Shown here: in pieces, positions 39,836-52,880 of the stretch
How the letters are laid out: every line of letters begins with the position of its first letter
Numbering within the stretch: the first letter of the stretch is position 1
Assembly (NCBI RefSeq): GCF_905171765.1
Contig: NC_053392.1
Span: forward strand, 40,313,114 to 40,377,113
Reading direction: 5' to 3'
DNA from: Bufo bufo
Lineage: Eukaryota; Chordata; Amphibia; Anura; Bufonidae
DNA: 64,000 nucleotides
The notes under the pieces: generated by a model
Seen by the model: the letters and a program-made list of their open reading frames with translations, nothing else
Database searches by the model: none
What the model was told of the DNA's origin: nothing
Made by a program: the position numbers and the translations under genes

Positions 39836-40400
39836 ATACGGCGGGAAATTCACGAACTGTTATTCTTAATACATTAGAATTGATTGAACCCCCATGAGTA
39901 TCGTAAGATATTAACCAGCAGGTGGCGCTGTGTGTTGTCCAGAGGGACATTCACAGGGGCCCAAGCTAGGGATCTAAGATCATCTAAAAGGAAATCAACA
40001 GCACCATACAACATCCAGCGCTGATCCCAAGTAATGTGGCTGATTATACATAATACCCAAAATAAATAAATGCACATATAACCTCATTCATGCATACAGC
40101 GCTCCTAAGACACTTCCCTGTCCTGAGGTGCAACATGTCAGGTCACCCCCCCCATGGGAAGACTCCACCTGATGGACTCCTGTATCATGCACTATGACAC
40201 CACAGCACATGCATAGTCCATATTTTCGCTTCCACCTAGCGATCCAGGCAGGCGCCGTACATTCCCTTCTCAAGGCCATTCATTTCACAGACATCATTCC
40301 TGCAGTACTAGTCTATTCTCCTCCATCATTAGGGTCTCCATAGCTCCTCTGGTCCAGATCCAAATCACCACAATCATAGTTGTATAACCAAAATTACTAT
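39836..40400. other. Part of PTK2B intron 3, nothing firm
   Basis: A cagcaggtggcgctg phrase near 39915 links to the dispersed repeat at 35478. Otherwise no array, frame or element end. Confidence 0.45.
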
Positions 40401-40434
40401 CAGCAACAGAAGAGGAAGATTTGGTGGCTACACG

Positions 40435-40930
40435 AGAACATATCCACCACAATCCGAACCTCTCATTCCCGTCTCCAAGACTTCTCCTGAGCTGCACCAG
40501 TTCTCTGGAACGCCCTACTCCAAGGAATTAGGTAAATTCACAACATCCACAGTTTTAGGTCTGTTTCACAATTGCGTTAATTCCGGTTTTGAGATCCGGC
40601 AGAGGATCTCAAACCGGAATTAAACGGATCTGTGCTATTTAATGCATCCGTTTCGGCTAGATCTGGTTTTAGCTAACAAAAAAAAAACGGATCAGGCAGC
40701 ATTGACTTACATTGATTTTCATGCCGAATCTGGTTTGTTACGTTTTGTGTCCGGTCAAAAACAAACTGGAACGGAATGCATCCTGATCAGTTCTGTCTCC
40801 ATTGACAATGAATGGGGACAAAACTGATCAGTTTTGGCCCATTTTTGAGAATCTCTGCTGGATCTCAAAACCGGAGAGCCACAACGGAAGTGTGAAACAG
40901 TCCTTAATAGGCACTCCCTAAAAACTCATC
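40435..40930 (+). pseudogene. L2-like LINE ORF2 remnant split by a MITE
   Basis: PVLWNALLQGIR, a stop, then IHNIHS on one side (40497-40555) and RHSLKTHLF (about 40912-40938) on the other match the ORF2 tail of L2-like LINEs, where a SLKTHLF motif follows WNxLP. The MITE at 40556-40906 lies between them. Confidence 0.7.
40556..40906. mobile_element. MITE with aggtctgtttcaca termini
   Basis: taggtctgtttcacaattg at the left is inverted against agtgtgaaacagtcctta at the right. Interior has gatctggtttt/ aaaccggaat words and an internal palindrome (tccggttttgagatcc). It disrupts the LINE remnant. Confidence 0.8.
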
Positions 40931-41559
40931 TTTCTCATCTTTCTACATCTTCATTCACCCCTCGCCCTTCATCATTATTCTTCTGAACCTGGTCCATCAG
41001 TATCCATCCCACGCCATGTACTCGGACTCTATAGTATTCCCTTTATATTTGTGTTGCGCTCACCTCGCTGATCCACCTGTTGCACTTTTAAGATTTTTTA
41101 GCTGCAGATTTACCAATGATAAAGGTCAGGTTATTGTATATAATCAGCCACGTTTATCTGGGGGAGCTCCGGATGTTCTGTGGTTTCTTAATAAAGACTC
41201 ATTTCTCAAGGGTATACAAGAGTGCAGTGCCGATCATTTCCTCAGACGGTGAGGACTGCCGAGTCCTCATCGGGCACCACAACTCTTAACTATAGTACGG
41301 AGAGCAGAATGCATCTGAATAGGAGATCTACGATAAGACACCCCAGAGCCCCGCATGATTAGGTCAAACATTCTGCCACAGTTTAAAGGGATTCTCCACT
41401 TCTATTACAGGAGTCTCGGGAGATTGGGAGAATAAGTTCCAGTCTGCGGCCATAGAAGTGCCAACACAAAGTATATACTAGTATAGCAAAATGCTACATA
41501 ATAGTGATGTATAATATCAATGATTATATCATAGTATAACAATACCAGTTCATCAGTGC

Positions 41560-43785
41560 ACATATAATAGTGCCAACCATAGAGGCGTATAATAATGACA
41601 GTAATATCAGTGCACATATAATAGTGCCAACCATAGAGGAGTATAATAATGACAGTAATATCAGTGCACATATAATAGTGCCAACTATAGAGGCGTATAA
41701 TAATGACAGTAATATCAGTGCACATATAATAGTGCCAACCATAGAGGCGTATAATAATGACAGTAATATCAGTACACATATAATAGTGCCAACCATAGAG
41801 GCGTATAATAATGACAGTAATATCAGTACACATATAATAGTGCCAACCATAGAGGAGTATAATAATGACAGTAATATCAGTGCTAATATAATAGTGCCAA
41901 CCATAGAGGCGTATAATAATGGCAGTAATATCAGCGCACATATAATAGTGCCAACCATAGAGGCGTATAATAAGGGCAGTAATATCAGCGCACATATAAT
42001 AGTGCCAACCATAGAGGCATATATGAATTGCAGTAATATCAGTGCACATATAATAGTGCCAACCATAGAGGCGTATAATAATGACAGTAATATCAGTACA
42101 CATATAATAGTGCCAACCATAGAGGCGTATAATAATGGCAGTAATATCAGTACACATATAATAGTGCCAACCATAGAGGCATGTAATAATGGCAGTAATA
42201 TCAGTACACATATAATAGTGCCAACCATAGAGGCATGTAATAATGGCAGTAATATCAGTACACATATAATAGTGCCAACCATAGAGGCGTATAATAATGG
42301 CAGTAATATCAGTACACATATAATAGTGCCAACCATAGAGGCATGTAATAATGGCAGTAATATCAGTGTACATATAATAGTGCCAACCATAGAGGCGTAT
42401 AATAATGACAGTAATATCAGTGCACATATAATAGTGCCAACCATAGAGGCATGTAATAATGACAGTAATATCAGTACACATATAATAGTGCCAACCATAG
42501 AGGCGTATAATAATGGCAGTAATATCAGTACACATATAATAGTGCCACCTATAGAGGCGTATAATAATGGCAGTAATATCAGTGCACATATAATAGTGCC
42601 AACCATAGAGGCATGTAATAATGGCAGTAATATCAGTGTACATATAATAGTGCCAACCATAGAGGCGTATAATAATGGCAGTAATATCAGTGTACATATA
42701 ATAGTGCCAACCATAGAGGCGTATAATAATGACAGTAATATCAGTGCACATATAATAGTGCCAACCATAGAGGCGTATAATAATGGCAGTAATATCAGTA
42801 CACATATAATAGTGCCAACCATAGAGGCGTATAATAATGACAGTAATATCAGTGCACATATAATAGTGCCAACCATAGAGGCGTATAATAATGGCAGTAA
42901 TATCAGTGCACATATAATAGTGCCAACCATAGAGTCATGTAATAATGGCAGTAATATCAGTACACATATAATAGTGCCAACCATAGAGGCATATAATAAT
43001 GACAGTAATATCAGTGCACATATAATAGTGCCAACCATAGAGGCGTATAATAATGGCAGTAATATCAGTGCACATATAATAGTGCCAACCATAGAGGCAT
43101 GTAATAATGGCAGTAATATCAGTGCACATATAATAGTGCCAACCATAGAGTCATGTAATAATGGCAGTAATATCAGTACACATATAATAGTGCCAACCAT
43201 AGAGGCATATAATAATGACAGTAATATCAGTGCACATATAATAGTGCCAACCATAGAGGCGTATAATAATGGCAGTAATATCAGTGCACATATAATAGTG
43301 CCAACCATAGAGGCATATAATAATGACAGTAATATCAGTGCACATATAATAGTGCCAACCATAGAGGCGGATAATAATGACAGTAATATCAGTACACATA
43401 TAATAGTGCCAACCATAGAGGCATGTAATAATGACAGTAATATCAGTGTACATATAATAGTGCCAACCATAGAGGCGTATAATAATGGCAGTAATATCAG
43501 TGCACATATAATAGTGCCAACCATAGAGGCATATAATAATGACAGTAATATCAGTGCACATATAATAGTGCCAACCATAGAGGCGTATAATAATGGCAGT
43601 AATATCAGTGCACATATAATAGTGCCAACCATAGAGGCATATAATAATGACAGTAATATCAGTGCACATATAATAGTGCCAACCATAGAGGCGGATAATA
43701 ATGACAGTAATATCAGTACACATATAATAGTGCCAACCATAGAGGCGTATAATAATGGCAGTAATATCAGCGTACATATGAGGCA
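41560..43785. repeat. 54-bp minisatellite in PTK2B intron 3
   Basis: About 41 copies of a 54-bp unit: aatagtgccaaccatagagg, cgtataataatgacag, taatatcagtgcacatat. Variants are gcatgt/gcgtat, gacag/ggcag and gcaca/tacaca/gtaca. A block of about five units with agtcatg recurs near 42930 and 43150. 54 is a multiple of three and the unit has no stop in three of the frames, so the long open frames on both strands are a by-product. Confidence 0.97.
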
Positions 43786-44394
43786 TCTAATTCACATTCA
43801 CAGAGCCCATATAACAGGTAACCTACCTCGGACCATACATTATTTGGTAACAGTCCCGCATTTTGCTGGATTGTACTGCAAACTAGACTGTAACAGGGTC
43901 AGGTTTTTCATCCATTCCACAAGAGAATAGATAACCAGTTCTGATAAGACACAGTCACCCAGCTTTTCCAGAATCAGATACATTATTACATGCTCTGGAT
44001 TATTGGGCGGGCACAGACAAGAATACAATCATTACATGTCAGGGTGAAGATCCTCCAGGCCAGCAACAATCAGTTGTGTCCGTTTATATCAGATCATGGT
44101 TATCTCTGCAGTACCGTATTTCACTTCTGGTTTTGAAAACTCTCTTGTATTTCTGGGCAGTCAGATGCTGGATTACAAGAAATGTCTCAATAGGAGTTTT
44201 AACACTGAGGACGGCTCAGTTTTCTTTTTTTTATAAATTAGATGTAAAGGGAAATTGCTCCATTAATTACAGAGAACAGACAGCTTAATGCATTCTCTTG
44301 AATCTCCACCAGAGGGCAGCAGAGCACAGGCCATCCAGATTAGTACCATAGGTGTCATAGGCCTCATTCAGACAGTCTGTGTTATTAGCGTTAG

Positions 44395-44940
44395 GGTGGG
44401 ATCAAGGTCTGTGGGGACACCAGTACAAAACAATGGGGGGAATTTATGAAGGATAGATGGTAGTTTTCTGGTGTGCAAGAGCGGCAATATTTTGCACATC
44501 TTGTGTGACTTTTCCTGCCACACATGCCACCAAAGTAGGTGGAGCTTATAAAAATGGGGACAGGGCCCTGCTGCTGCAATGTAAACTCAGTGGCTGCAAT
44601 GGTGGCACTAGGAGCACTATGGCTGTGAAGGTCACTGTTGCAATGATGGAGAACTGTGGCTGTGAGAAAGTTCTCCATCACCGTTCTGTGGCACAGATCT
44701 CCCATGATGGTGGCACTGTGGATATAGTGAGGGCATGGGTGAAAAAGGCACTAGGTGTCTGATGTGTGATGGCGCGCTGCGTCTGTGAATAAGGCATTGT
44801 AATGGAGGCACTGAAACTTTTATGAGGCACTGCAGTCATGGAGGCACTGCGACGCTGAAGCATGATAGGAAAACTGTGGCTGTAAGATGGTACTATGACT
44901 GTGATGTGTGCTAGACTTTATTAGGGGCACAGTGACTTGA
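44395..44940. repeat. Irregular ggcactgtggctgtga-like sequence before the 39-bp array
   Basis: ggcact plus gtggctgt/gtgatg words recur without a fixed period and merge into the 39-bp array at about 44945. Likely decayed outer units of it. Confidence 0.55.
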
Positions 44941-44944
44941 TGGG

Positions 44945-47045
44945 GCATGGTGGCTCTACTGGGGGCATTGTAATTGTAATGGGGGCACTGTAACTGTGAT
45001 ACACTGTAATGGGGTCACTGTGACTATAAGGGGACATTGTAGTTGTAATGGGGGCACTGTGACTATAAGGGGGTATTGTAGTTGTAATGGGGGCACTGTG
45101 ACTATAAGGGGTCATTGTGGTTGTAATGGGGGCACTGTGACTATAAGGGGGTATTGTAGTTGTAATGGGGGCACTGTGACTATAAGGGGACATTGTAGTA
45201 ATGGGGGCACTGTGACTATAAGGGGACATTGTAGTTGTAATGGGGGCACTCTGACTATAAGGGGATATTGTAGTTGTAATGGGGGCCCTGTGACTATAAA
45301 GGGACCTTGTAGTTGTAATGGGGGCACTGTGACTATAAGGGGATATTGTAGTTGTAATGGGGGCACTGTGTCTATAAGGGGGTATTGTAGTTGTAATGGG
45401 GGCACTGTGACTATAAGGGGTCATTGTGGTTGTAATGGGGGCACTGTGACTATAAGGGGACATTGTAGTTGTAATGGGGGCACTGTGACTATAAGGGGAC
45501 ATTGTAGTTGTAATAGGGGCACTGTGACTATAAGGGGATATTGTAGTTGTAATGGGGGCCCTGTGACTATAAAGGGACCTTGTAGTTGTAATGGGGGCAC
45601 TGTGACTATAAGGGGACATTGTAGTTGTAATGGGGGCACTGTGACTATAAGGGAATATTGTAGTTGTAATGGGGGCACTGTGACTATAAGGGGACATTGT
45701 AGTTGTAATAGGGGCACTGTGACTATAAGGGGATATTGTAGTTGTAATGGGGGCCCTGTGACTATAAAGGGACCTTGTAGTTGTAATGGGGGCACTGTGA
45801 CTATAAGGGGACATTGTAGTTGTAATGGGGGCACTGTGACTATAAGGGAATATTGTAGTTGTAATGGGGGCACTGTGACTATAAGAGGACATTGTAGTTG
45901 TAATTGGGGCACTGTGACTATAAGGGGACATTGTAGTTGTAATGGGGGCACTGTGACTATAAGGGGACATTGTAGTTGTAATGGGGGCCCTGTGACTATA
46001 AAGGGACCTTGTAGTTGTAATGGGGGCACTGTGACTATAAGGGGACATTGTAGTTGTAATGGGGGCACTGTGACTATAAGGGAATATTGTAGTTGTAATG
46101 GGGGCCCTGTGACTATAAAGGGACATTGTAGTTGTAATGGGGGCCCTGTGACTATAAGGGGACATTGTAGTTGTAATGGAGGCACTGTGACTATAAGAGG
46201 ACATTGTAGTTGTAATGGGGGCACTGTGACTATAAGGGGACATTGTAGTTGTAATGGGGGCACTGTGACTATAAGGTGACATTGTAGTTGTAATGGGGGC
46301 ACTGTGACTAAAGGGGGTATTGTAGTTGTAATGGGGGCACTGTGACTATAAGGGGGCATTGTGGTTGTAATGGGGGCACTGTGACTATAAAGGGACATTG
46401 TAGTTGTAATGGGGGCACTGTGACTATAAGGGGACATTGTAGTTGTAATGGGGGCACTGTGACTATAAGGGGACATTGTAGTTGTAATAGGGGCACTGTG
46501 ACTATAAGGGGACATTGTAGTTTTAATGGGGGCACTGTGACTATAAGGGGACATTGTAGTTGTAATGGGGGCACTGTGACTATAAGGGGATATTATATTT
46601 GTAATGGGGGCACTGTGACTATAATGGGATATTGTAGTTGTAATGGGGGCACTGTGACTATAAGGGAATATTGTAGTTGTAATGGGGGCACTGTGACTAT
46701 AAGGGGACATTGTAGTTGTAATGGGAGCACTGTGACTATAAGGGGACCTTGTAGTTGTATTAGGCGCCCTGTGACTATAAGGGGGTATTGTAGTTGTAAT
46801 GGGGGTACTGTGACTATAAGGGGTTATTGTGGTTGTAATGGGGGCACTGTGACTATAAGGGGACATTGTAGTTGTAATGAGGGCACTGTGACTATAAGGG
46901 GACATTGTAGTTGTAATGGGGGCACTCTGACTATAAGGGGATATTGTAGTTGTAATGGGGGCACTGTGACTATAATGGGATATTGTAGTTGTAATGGGGG
47001 CACTGTGACTATAAGGGGATATTGTAGTTGTAATGGGGGCACTGT
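44945..47045. repeat. 39-bp minisatellite, block 1
   Basis: About 53 copies of a 39-bp unit: gggggcactgtgactataag and gggacattgtagttgtaat. Common variants are ggccctg, aaagggaccttg, and gggaatattg. 39 is 13 codons, so frames are open on both strands. Copies in 45500-46200 show repeated runs of variants (higher-order structure). Confidence 0.97.
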
Positions 47046-47240
47046 GGTTGTGATTGAGATGGGGACTCTTTGACTATGATAACAGATCAGTGGCGGTTAT
47101 AGGGGCAGTATATCTGTACCGGGAGCACTGTGGCTTTCCTGGGGCTTTACGGATATAATGGGGGCTCTATGATGGGGGTCATTGAAGACATAAGGAGTTT
47201 TGTGGCATTGACAGCACAGTTGTTTAGTGGTTGGCACTGT
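47046..47240. repeat. Unique flank, copy 1 (duplicated at 50470-50660)
   Basis: gtggttgtgattgagatggg, cagatcagtggcggttatag, and ggcattgacagcacagtt occur in the same order at 50470-50660 with very few differences. The flank therefore was duplicated together with the array. Confidence 0.92.
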
Positions 47241-50200
47241 GACTATAATGGGATATTGTAGTTGTAATGGGGGCACTGTGACTATAAGGGAATATTGTAG
47301 TTGTAATGGGGGCACTGTGACTATAAGGGGGCATTGTGGTTGTAATGGGGGCACTGTGACTATAAAGGGACATTGTAGTTGTAATGGGGGCACTGTGACT
47401 ATAAGGGGTATTGTAGTAATGGGGGCACTGTGACTATAAGGGGACATTGTAGTTGTAAAGGGGGCACTGTGATTATAAGGGGGCATTGTGGTTGTAATGG
47501 GGGCACTGTGACTATAAAGGGACATTGTAGTTGTAATGGGGGCACTGTGACTATAAGGGGACATTGTAGTTGTAAAGGGGGCACTGTGATTATAAGGGGG
47601 CATTGTAGTTGTAATGGGGGCACTGTGACTATAAGGAGACATTGTAGTTGTAATGGGGGCACTGTGACTATAAAGGGACATTGTAGTTGTAATGGGGGCC
47701 CTGTGACTATAAGGGGACCTTGTAGTTGTAATGGGGGCACTGTGACTATAAGGGGGCATTGTAGTTGTAATGGGGGCCCTGTGACTATAAGGGGACCTTG
47801 TAGTTGTAATGGGGGCACTGTGACTATAAGGAGACATTGTAGTTGTAATGGGAGCACTGTGACTATAAAGGGACATTGTAGTTGTAATGGGGGCACTGTG
47901 ACTATAAAGGGACATTGTAGTTGTAATGGGGGCCCTGTGACTATAAGGGGACCTTGTAGTTGTAATAGGCGCCCTGTGACTATAAGGGGGTATTGTAGTT
48001 GTAATGGGGGCACTGTGACTATAAGGGGACATTGTAGTTGTAATGGGGGCACTGTGACTATAAGGGGACATTGTAGTTGTAATTGGGGCACTCTGACTAT
48101 AAGGGGATATTGTAGTTGTAATGGGGGCACTGTGACTATAATGGAATATTGTAGTTGTAATGGGGGCACTGTGACTATAAGGGGACATTGTAGTTGTAAT
48201 GGGGGCACTGTGACTATAAGGGGACATTGTAGTTGTAAAGGGGGCACTGTGATTATAAGGGGGCATTGTAGTTGTAATGGGGGCACTGTGACTATAAGGA
48301 GACATTGTAGTTGTAATGGGAGCACTGTGACTATAAAGGGACATTGTAGTTGTAATGGGGGCCCTGTGACTATAAGGGGACATTGTAGTTGTAATGGGGG
48401 CACTGTGACTATAAGGGGACATTGTAGTTGTAAAGGGGGCACTGTGATTATAAGGGGGCATTGTAGTTGTAATGGGGGCACTGTGACTATAAGGAGACAT
48501 TGTAGTTGTAATGGGGGCACTGTGACTATAAAGGGACATTGTAGTTGTAATGGGAGCCCTGTGACTATAAGGGGACCTTGTAGTTGTAATGGGGGCACTG
48601 TGACTATAAGGGGGCATTGTAGTTGTAATGGGGGCCCTGTGACTATAAGGAGACATTGTAGTTGTAAAGGGGGCACTGTGATTATAAGGGGGCATTGTGG
48701 TTGTAATGGGGGCACTGTGACTATAAGGGGGCATTGTAGTTGTAATGGGGGCCCTGTGACTATAAGGGGACCTTGTAGTTGTAATGGGGGCACTGTGACT
48801 ATAAGGGGACATTGTAGTTGTAATAGGGGCACTGTGACTATAAGGAGACATTGTAGTTGTAATGGGAGCACTGTGACTATAAAGGGACATTGTAGTTGTA
48901 ATGGGGGCACTGTGACTATAAAGGGACATTGTAGTTGTAATGGGGGCCCTGTGACTATAAGGGGACCTTGTAGTTGTAATAGGCGCCCTGTGACTATAAG
49001 GGGGTATTGTAGTTGTAATGGGGGCACTGTGACTATAAGGGGTTATTGTGGTTGTAATGGGGGCACTGTGACTATAAGGGGACATTGTAGTTGTAATGGG
49101 GGCACTGTGACTATAAGGGGACATTGTAGTTGTAATTGGGGCACTCTGACTATAAGGGGATATTGTAGTTGTAATGGGGGCACTGTGACTATAATGGAAT
49201 ATTGTAGTTGTAATGGGGGCACTGTGACTATAAGGGGACATTGTAGTTGTAATGGGGGCACTGTGACTATAAGGGGACATTGTAGTTGTAAAGGGGGCAC
49301 TGTGATTATAAGGGGGCATTGTAGTTGTAATGGGGGCACTGTGACTATAAGGAGACATTGTAGTTGTAATGGGAGCACTGTGACTATAAAGGGACATTGT
49401 AGTTGTAATGGGGGCCCTGTGACTATAAGGGGACATTGTAGTTGTAATGGGGGCACTGTGACTATAAGGGGGCATTGTAGTTGTAATGGGGGCACTGTGA
49501 CTATAAGGAGACATTGTAGTTGTAATGGGAGCACTGTGACTATAAAGGGGTATTGTAGTTGTAATGGGGGCCCTGTGACTATAAGGGGACCTTGTAGTTG
49601 TAATAGGCGCCCTGTGACTATAAGGGGGTATTGTAGTTGTAATGGGGGCACTGTGACTATAAGGGGTTATTGTGGTTGTAATGGGGGCACTGTGACTATA
49701 AGGGGTTATTGTAGTTGTAATGGGGGCACTGTGACTATAAAGGGACATTGTAGTTGTAATGGGGGCCCTGTGACTATAAGGGGACCTTGTAGTTGTAATA
49801 GGCGCCCTGTGACTATAAGGGGGTATTGTAGTTGTAATGGGGGCACTGTGACTATAAGGGGTTATTGTGGTTGTAATGGGGGCACTGTGACTATAAGGGG
49901 ACATTGTAGTTGTAATGGGGGCACTGTGACTATAAGGGGACATTGTAGTTGTAATTGGGGCACTCTGACTATAAGGGGATATTGTAGTTGTAATGGGGGC
50001 ACTGTGACTATAATGGAATATTGTAGTTGTAATGGGGGCACTGTGACTATAAGGGGACATTGTAGTTGTAATGGGGGCACTGTGACTATAAGGGGACATT
50101 GTAGTTGTAAAGGGGGCACTGTGATTATAAGGGGGCATTGTAGTTGTAATGGGGGCACTGTGACTATAAGGAGACATTGTAGTTGTAATGGGAGCACTGT

Positions 50201-50469
50201 GACTATAAAGGGACATTGTAGTTGTAATGGGGGCCCTGTGACTATAAGGGGACATTGTAGTTGTAATGGGGGCACTGTGACTATAAGGGGACATTGTAGT
50301 TGTAATGGGGGCACTGTGACTATAAGGGGACATTGTAGTTGTAATGGGGGCACTGTGACTATAAGAGGACATTGTAGTTGTAATGGGGGCACTGTGACTA
50401 CAAGGGGGCATTGTAGTTGTAATGGGGGCCCTGTGACTATAAGGGGACATTGTAGTTGTAATGGGGGCA
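47240..50469. repeat. 39-bp minisatellite, block 2 with higher-order repeats
   Basis: About 83 copies of the 39-bp unit. A marker unit (gcactctgactataagg after aattgg) starts at 48091, 49144 and 49963: spacings of 1053 bp (27 units) and 819 bp (21 units), with the same neighbours each time (aatggaatattg next, aaagggggcactgtgattat soon after). This is higher-order amplification. Confidence 0.97.
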
Positions 50470-50660
50470 CTGTGGTTGTGATTGAGACGGGGACTCTTTG
50501 ACTATGATAACAGATCAGTGGCGGTTATAGGGGCAGTATATCTGTACCGGGAGCACTGTGGCTTTCCTGGGGCTTCACGGATATAATGGGGGCTCTATGA
50601 TGGGGGTCATTGAAGACTGAAGGAGTTTTGTGGCATTGACAGCACAGTTTAGTGGTTCAG
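50470..50660. repeat. Unique flank, copy 2
   Basis: Second copy of 47046-47240, with a 1-base change in gattgagacgggg and a 4-base shorter cacagtt(tgtt)tagtgg end. Spacing of the two copies is about 3.42 kb. Confidence 0.92.
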
Positions 50661-51240
50661 TTCTTTTCTGACAGACCACACACAATATCTCTTGGTTTAT
50701 TATCCTCTTCAACAGTTCCATCCAAATATGGAGTTCCACAGGGCTCGGCTCTATCCCCTATGGAGTTTGCCGGTTATATGGCTACCATCAGGCAAAATAA
50801 TCCACTGTGCCAACAGGACCTGTCCTCTAAGCCCGGAGTCAATGACCCAACCGCAGCCATAAATTCCTGTCTTGCCAAACTACTAGAATGGATGAATGCC
50901 AGCTAGACAAAACTGAAGTTCTTCTGGTTGGAGGGCAGCGCCTGACGGAAAAGTGGCATCTCGCACATCCAGTGCCTCCATCCCTGGGAAGCGCAACCCT
51001 TCAAAGCTCAAACCCTGTAGTTATTGAGGGGAACCTGTGTCAGGAATCCATGAATAACCGAGGCCCCGACTACCTAAAAGAACTACTGCCCCGACACTCC
51101 CTTCAGCAGGCTCCAACAAACCGTCCATACCCCGGGTCCACCACAAAACTTGTGGAGCCAGAGCCTTCTATCTGCAGCTCCCACTCTAAGGAACAGACTA
51201 CCTGGGTCAAGAAGAGGGATATCATCACTGGACTCTCTTA
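50655..51240 (+). pseudogene. L2/CR1-type LINE RT remnant
   Basis: YGVPQGSALSP (near 50725) is the RT domain-4 motif, followed after a gap by NDPTAAINSCLAKLLEWMN and, with a frame change, LDKTEVLLVGG (near 50903-50935), the order of RT domain 7 in L2-like elements. The catalytic box is lost. Confidence 0.75.
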
Positions 51241-51765
51241 ACCCCTTAAAGACTGGGCGTTTACGTTTTTGATTTTTTTTCTCCCCACATTCCAACAGCC
51301 ATAACTTTTTTATTTTTCCATTCTTATAGCCATAGGAGGGCTTATTTTTTATGGGATAAAGATGCAGTTTTTAATGCCGCCATTTCATTTACCATGTCTT
51401 GTATTAGAAAAAAAAGACATGACATCCTATTTCTGCGGCTCAATACGATTGCGGTGATACCAAACTTGTATAATAATTCTTTGTGGAGTAAAGTTCACCA
51501 CACAGGAAATTAAAAAATATATCTTTTTAAAGTTTAAAAGACATTTTCGGATGTGGCGATACCTAATATGTTTATATATTTTTTGTTTATATATTTTTAT
51601 ACGTAAAATTGGGAAAGGGCGGTGATTTAAACATTTAATATTTTAGTGTTTTTTTTAATTTTATTATTTAACTTTCTTTTTTTTTTACTTTTTATTTATT
51701 AACTATTAGACCACCTTAGAACCTAGGATCTATTGATCCCTTGTCCTATTTACCCTAATAGAGAT
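51241..51765. repeat. Frog repeat related to the 1950-4051 element
   Basis: Starts ttaaccccttaaagactggg; contains ccataactttttta and gatgtggcgatacctaatat, close to acgcggcaatacctaatatg near 3375. A TTAA stands at the left edge. Right limit uncertain. Confidence 0.65.
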
Positions 51766-52062
51766 CTATTACGGTAAATAGGATTCTGACACTGTCCCTG
51801 CTGAGCTGTGCCTCTTGCATAGTTCAGCAGGCAGCTTACCATGGCAGCCATGAAAGGCTTCAGTAGCATCCAGGCTGCCATGGTAACTGTGGGGGTTCTG
51901 ATTGGAAGGCAGAGGGAGACGGCATTCCTCTGATGCCGTGATCAGTGTGGATCGAGGCATCTGAGGGGTGAAATGACGGGGTTTGTACACTTTGAGTCCC
52001 TGATGAGAAAAGTAAGAAAAGAGCATTACAAATGTTTTTTGTCATTCCAGGAGCGGACTTAC

Positions 52063-52150
52063 CTGCTGGTAAAAGTAAAGTAACGTCGTCTTGTCCTTCT
52101 TGAAGCTTTCTATGTAATTATCTGGCAGATAGCGGATCCGGAGATCATAT
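52063..52150 (-). CDS. PTK2B: PTK2B window exon 3: FERM F1/F2 boundary
   Basis: 88 nt, acceptor TTTATTTCTAG, donor GTAAGT. Encodes YDLRIRYLPDNYIESFKKD then TTLLYFYQQ. The intron to exon 4 (38496-52062, 13.6 kb) is the longest seen and holds the 54- and 39-bp minisatellites. Confidence 0.98.
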
Positions 52151-52439
52151 CTAGAAATAAAGGCGGGAATATTCAGTACAAGTCATGTGACATAGCGGGA
52201 TCCTCGGCATACGGCTGTCTCCATGGTTTCTTTACGGGTGACCCCCCTCCCGCATGCTGCTTCTCCCGCATCAGTAGTATGAAGCTTCAGTCCCAAATCG
52301 GCAGGGACTGCCTGCGCCTAATTTTCAAAGACAGTCCCGCCAAATTCGGGCTGTCCTGGACCAAAAACGAATAGAGCTTCTGTAAGCCCCACGCATAAGT
52401 GGGCAGTCACTGTGTGTTTGGGGCGGGGCTTACTGAATT

Positions 52440-52880
52440 TACCACCTATAATGCAGGTAACCACGCGGATTTACCACGGATTTCAGCTCCGTGGTAAATT
52501 TCCGTGTCGATGAGATTTGTTGATACCTCATCCACTTTGCTGCTGATTTTCTGCTTTGAAAATCTGCTGCATTTCCGCTGTGTGTGAACATACTCCAAAA
52601 GAAAAAACTTTGTCTCCTGTACCAACCAATCACAGGGCAGCTTTCGTTTCAGGTAAAGTGAAATCTGTGCTGTGATTGGTTGCTGTGGGCATCATCAACT
52701 GTTTTCCAATTTAATAAATCTGCCCCGGAGCAGGGCCTCAGTTATCTGACAGGAAAACGACCAATCACAGCACAGCTTTCATTTTACCTGAGCACTTAGT
52801 GAAATCAAAGCTGCACTCTGATTGGTCGCTATGGGCAACAAGGCCATTTTTCTAGCAGTTTTGGTAAATGAGGCCCAGTG
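52440..52880. repeat. Dispersed repeats with ccaatcacag words
   Basis: aaccaatcacagggcagctt and gaccaatcacagcacagctt recur 130 bp apart, with ctgtgattggttgct / ctctgattggtcgct between and after. A composite of decayed inverted repeats ending tttggtaaatgaggccc. Confidence 0.6.

Noticed and set aside
41405..43930. Open frames of 786, 738 and 502 codons
   Set aside because: Product of the 54-bp satellite (18 codons per unit), open in several frames on both strands.
44921..50501. Open frames of 1117, 1023, 542, 494, 453 and 427 codons
   Set aside because: Product of the 39-bp minisatellite (13 codons per unit); overlapping frames on both strands cannot all be genes and none has a start context or domain.
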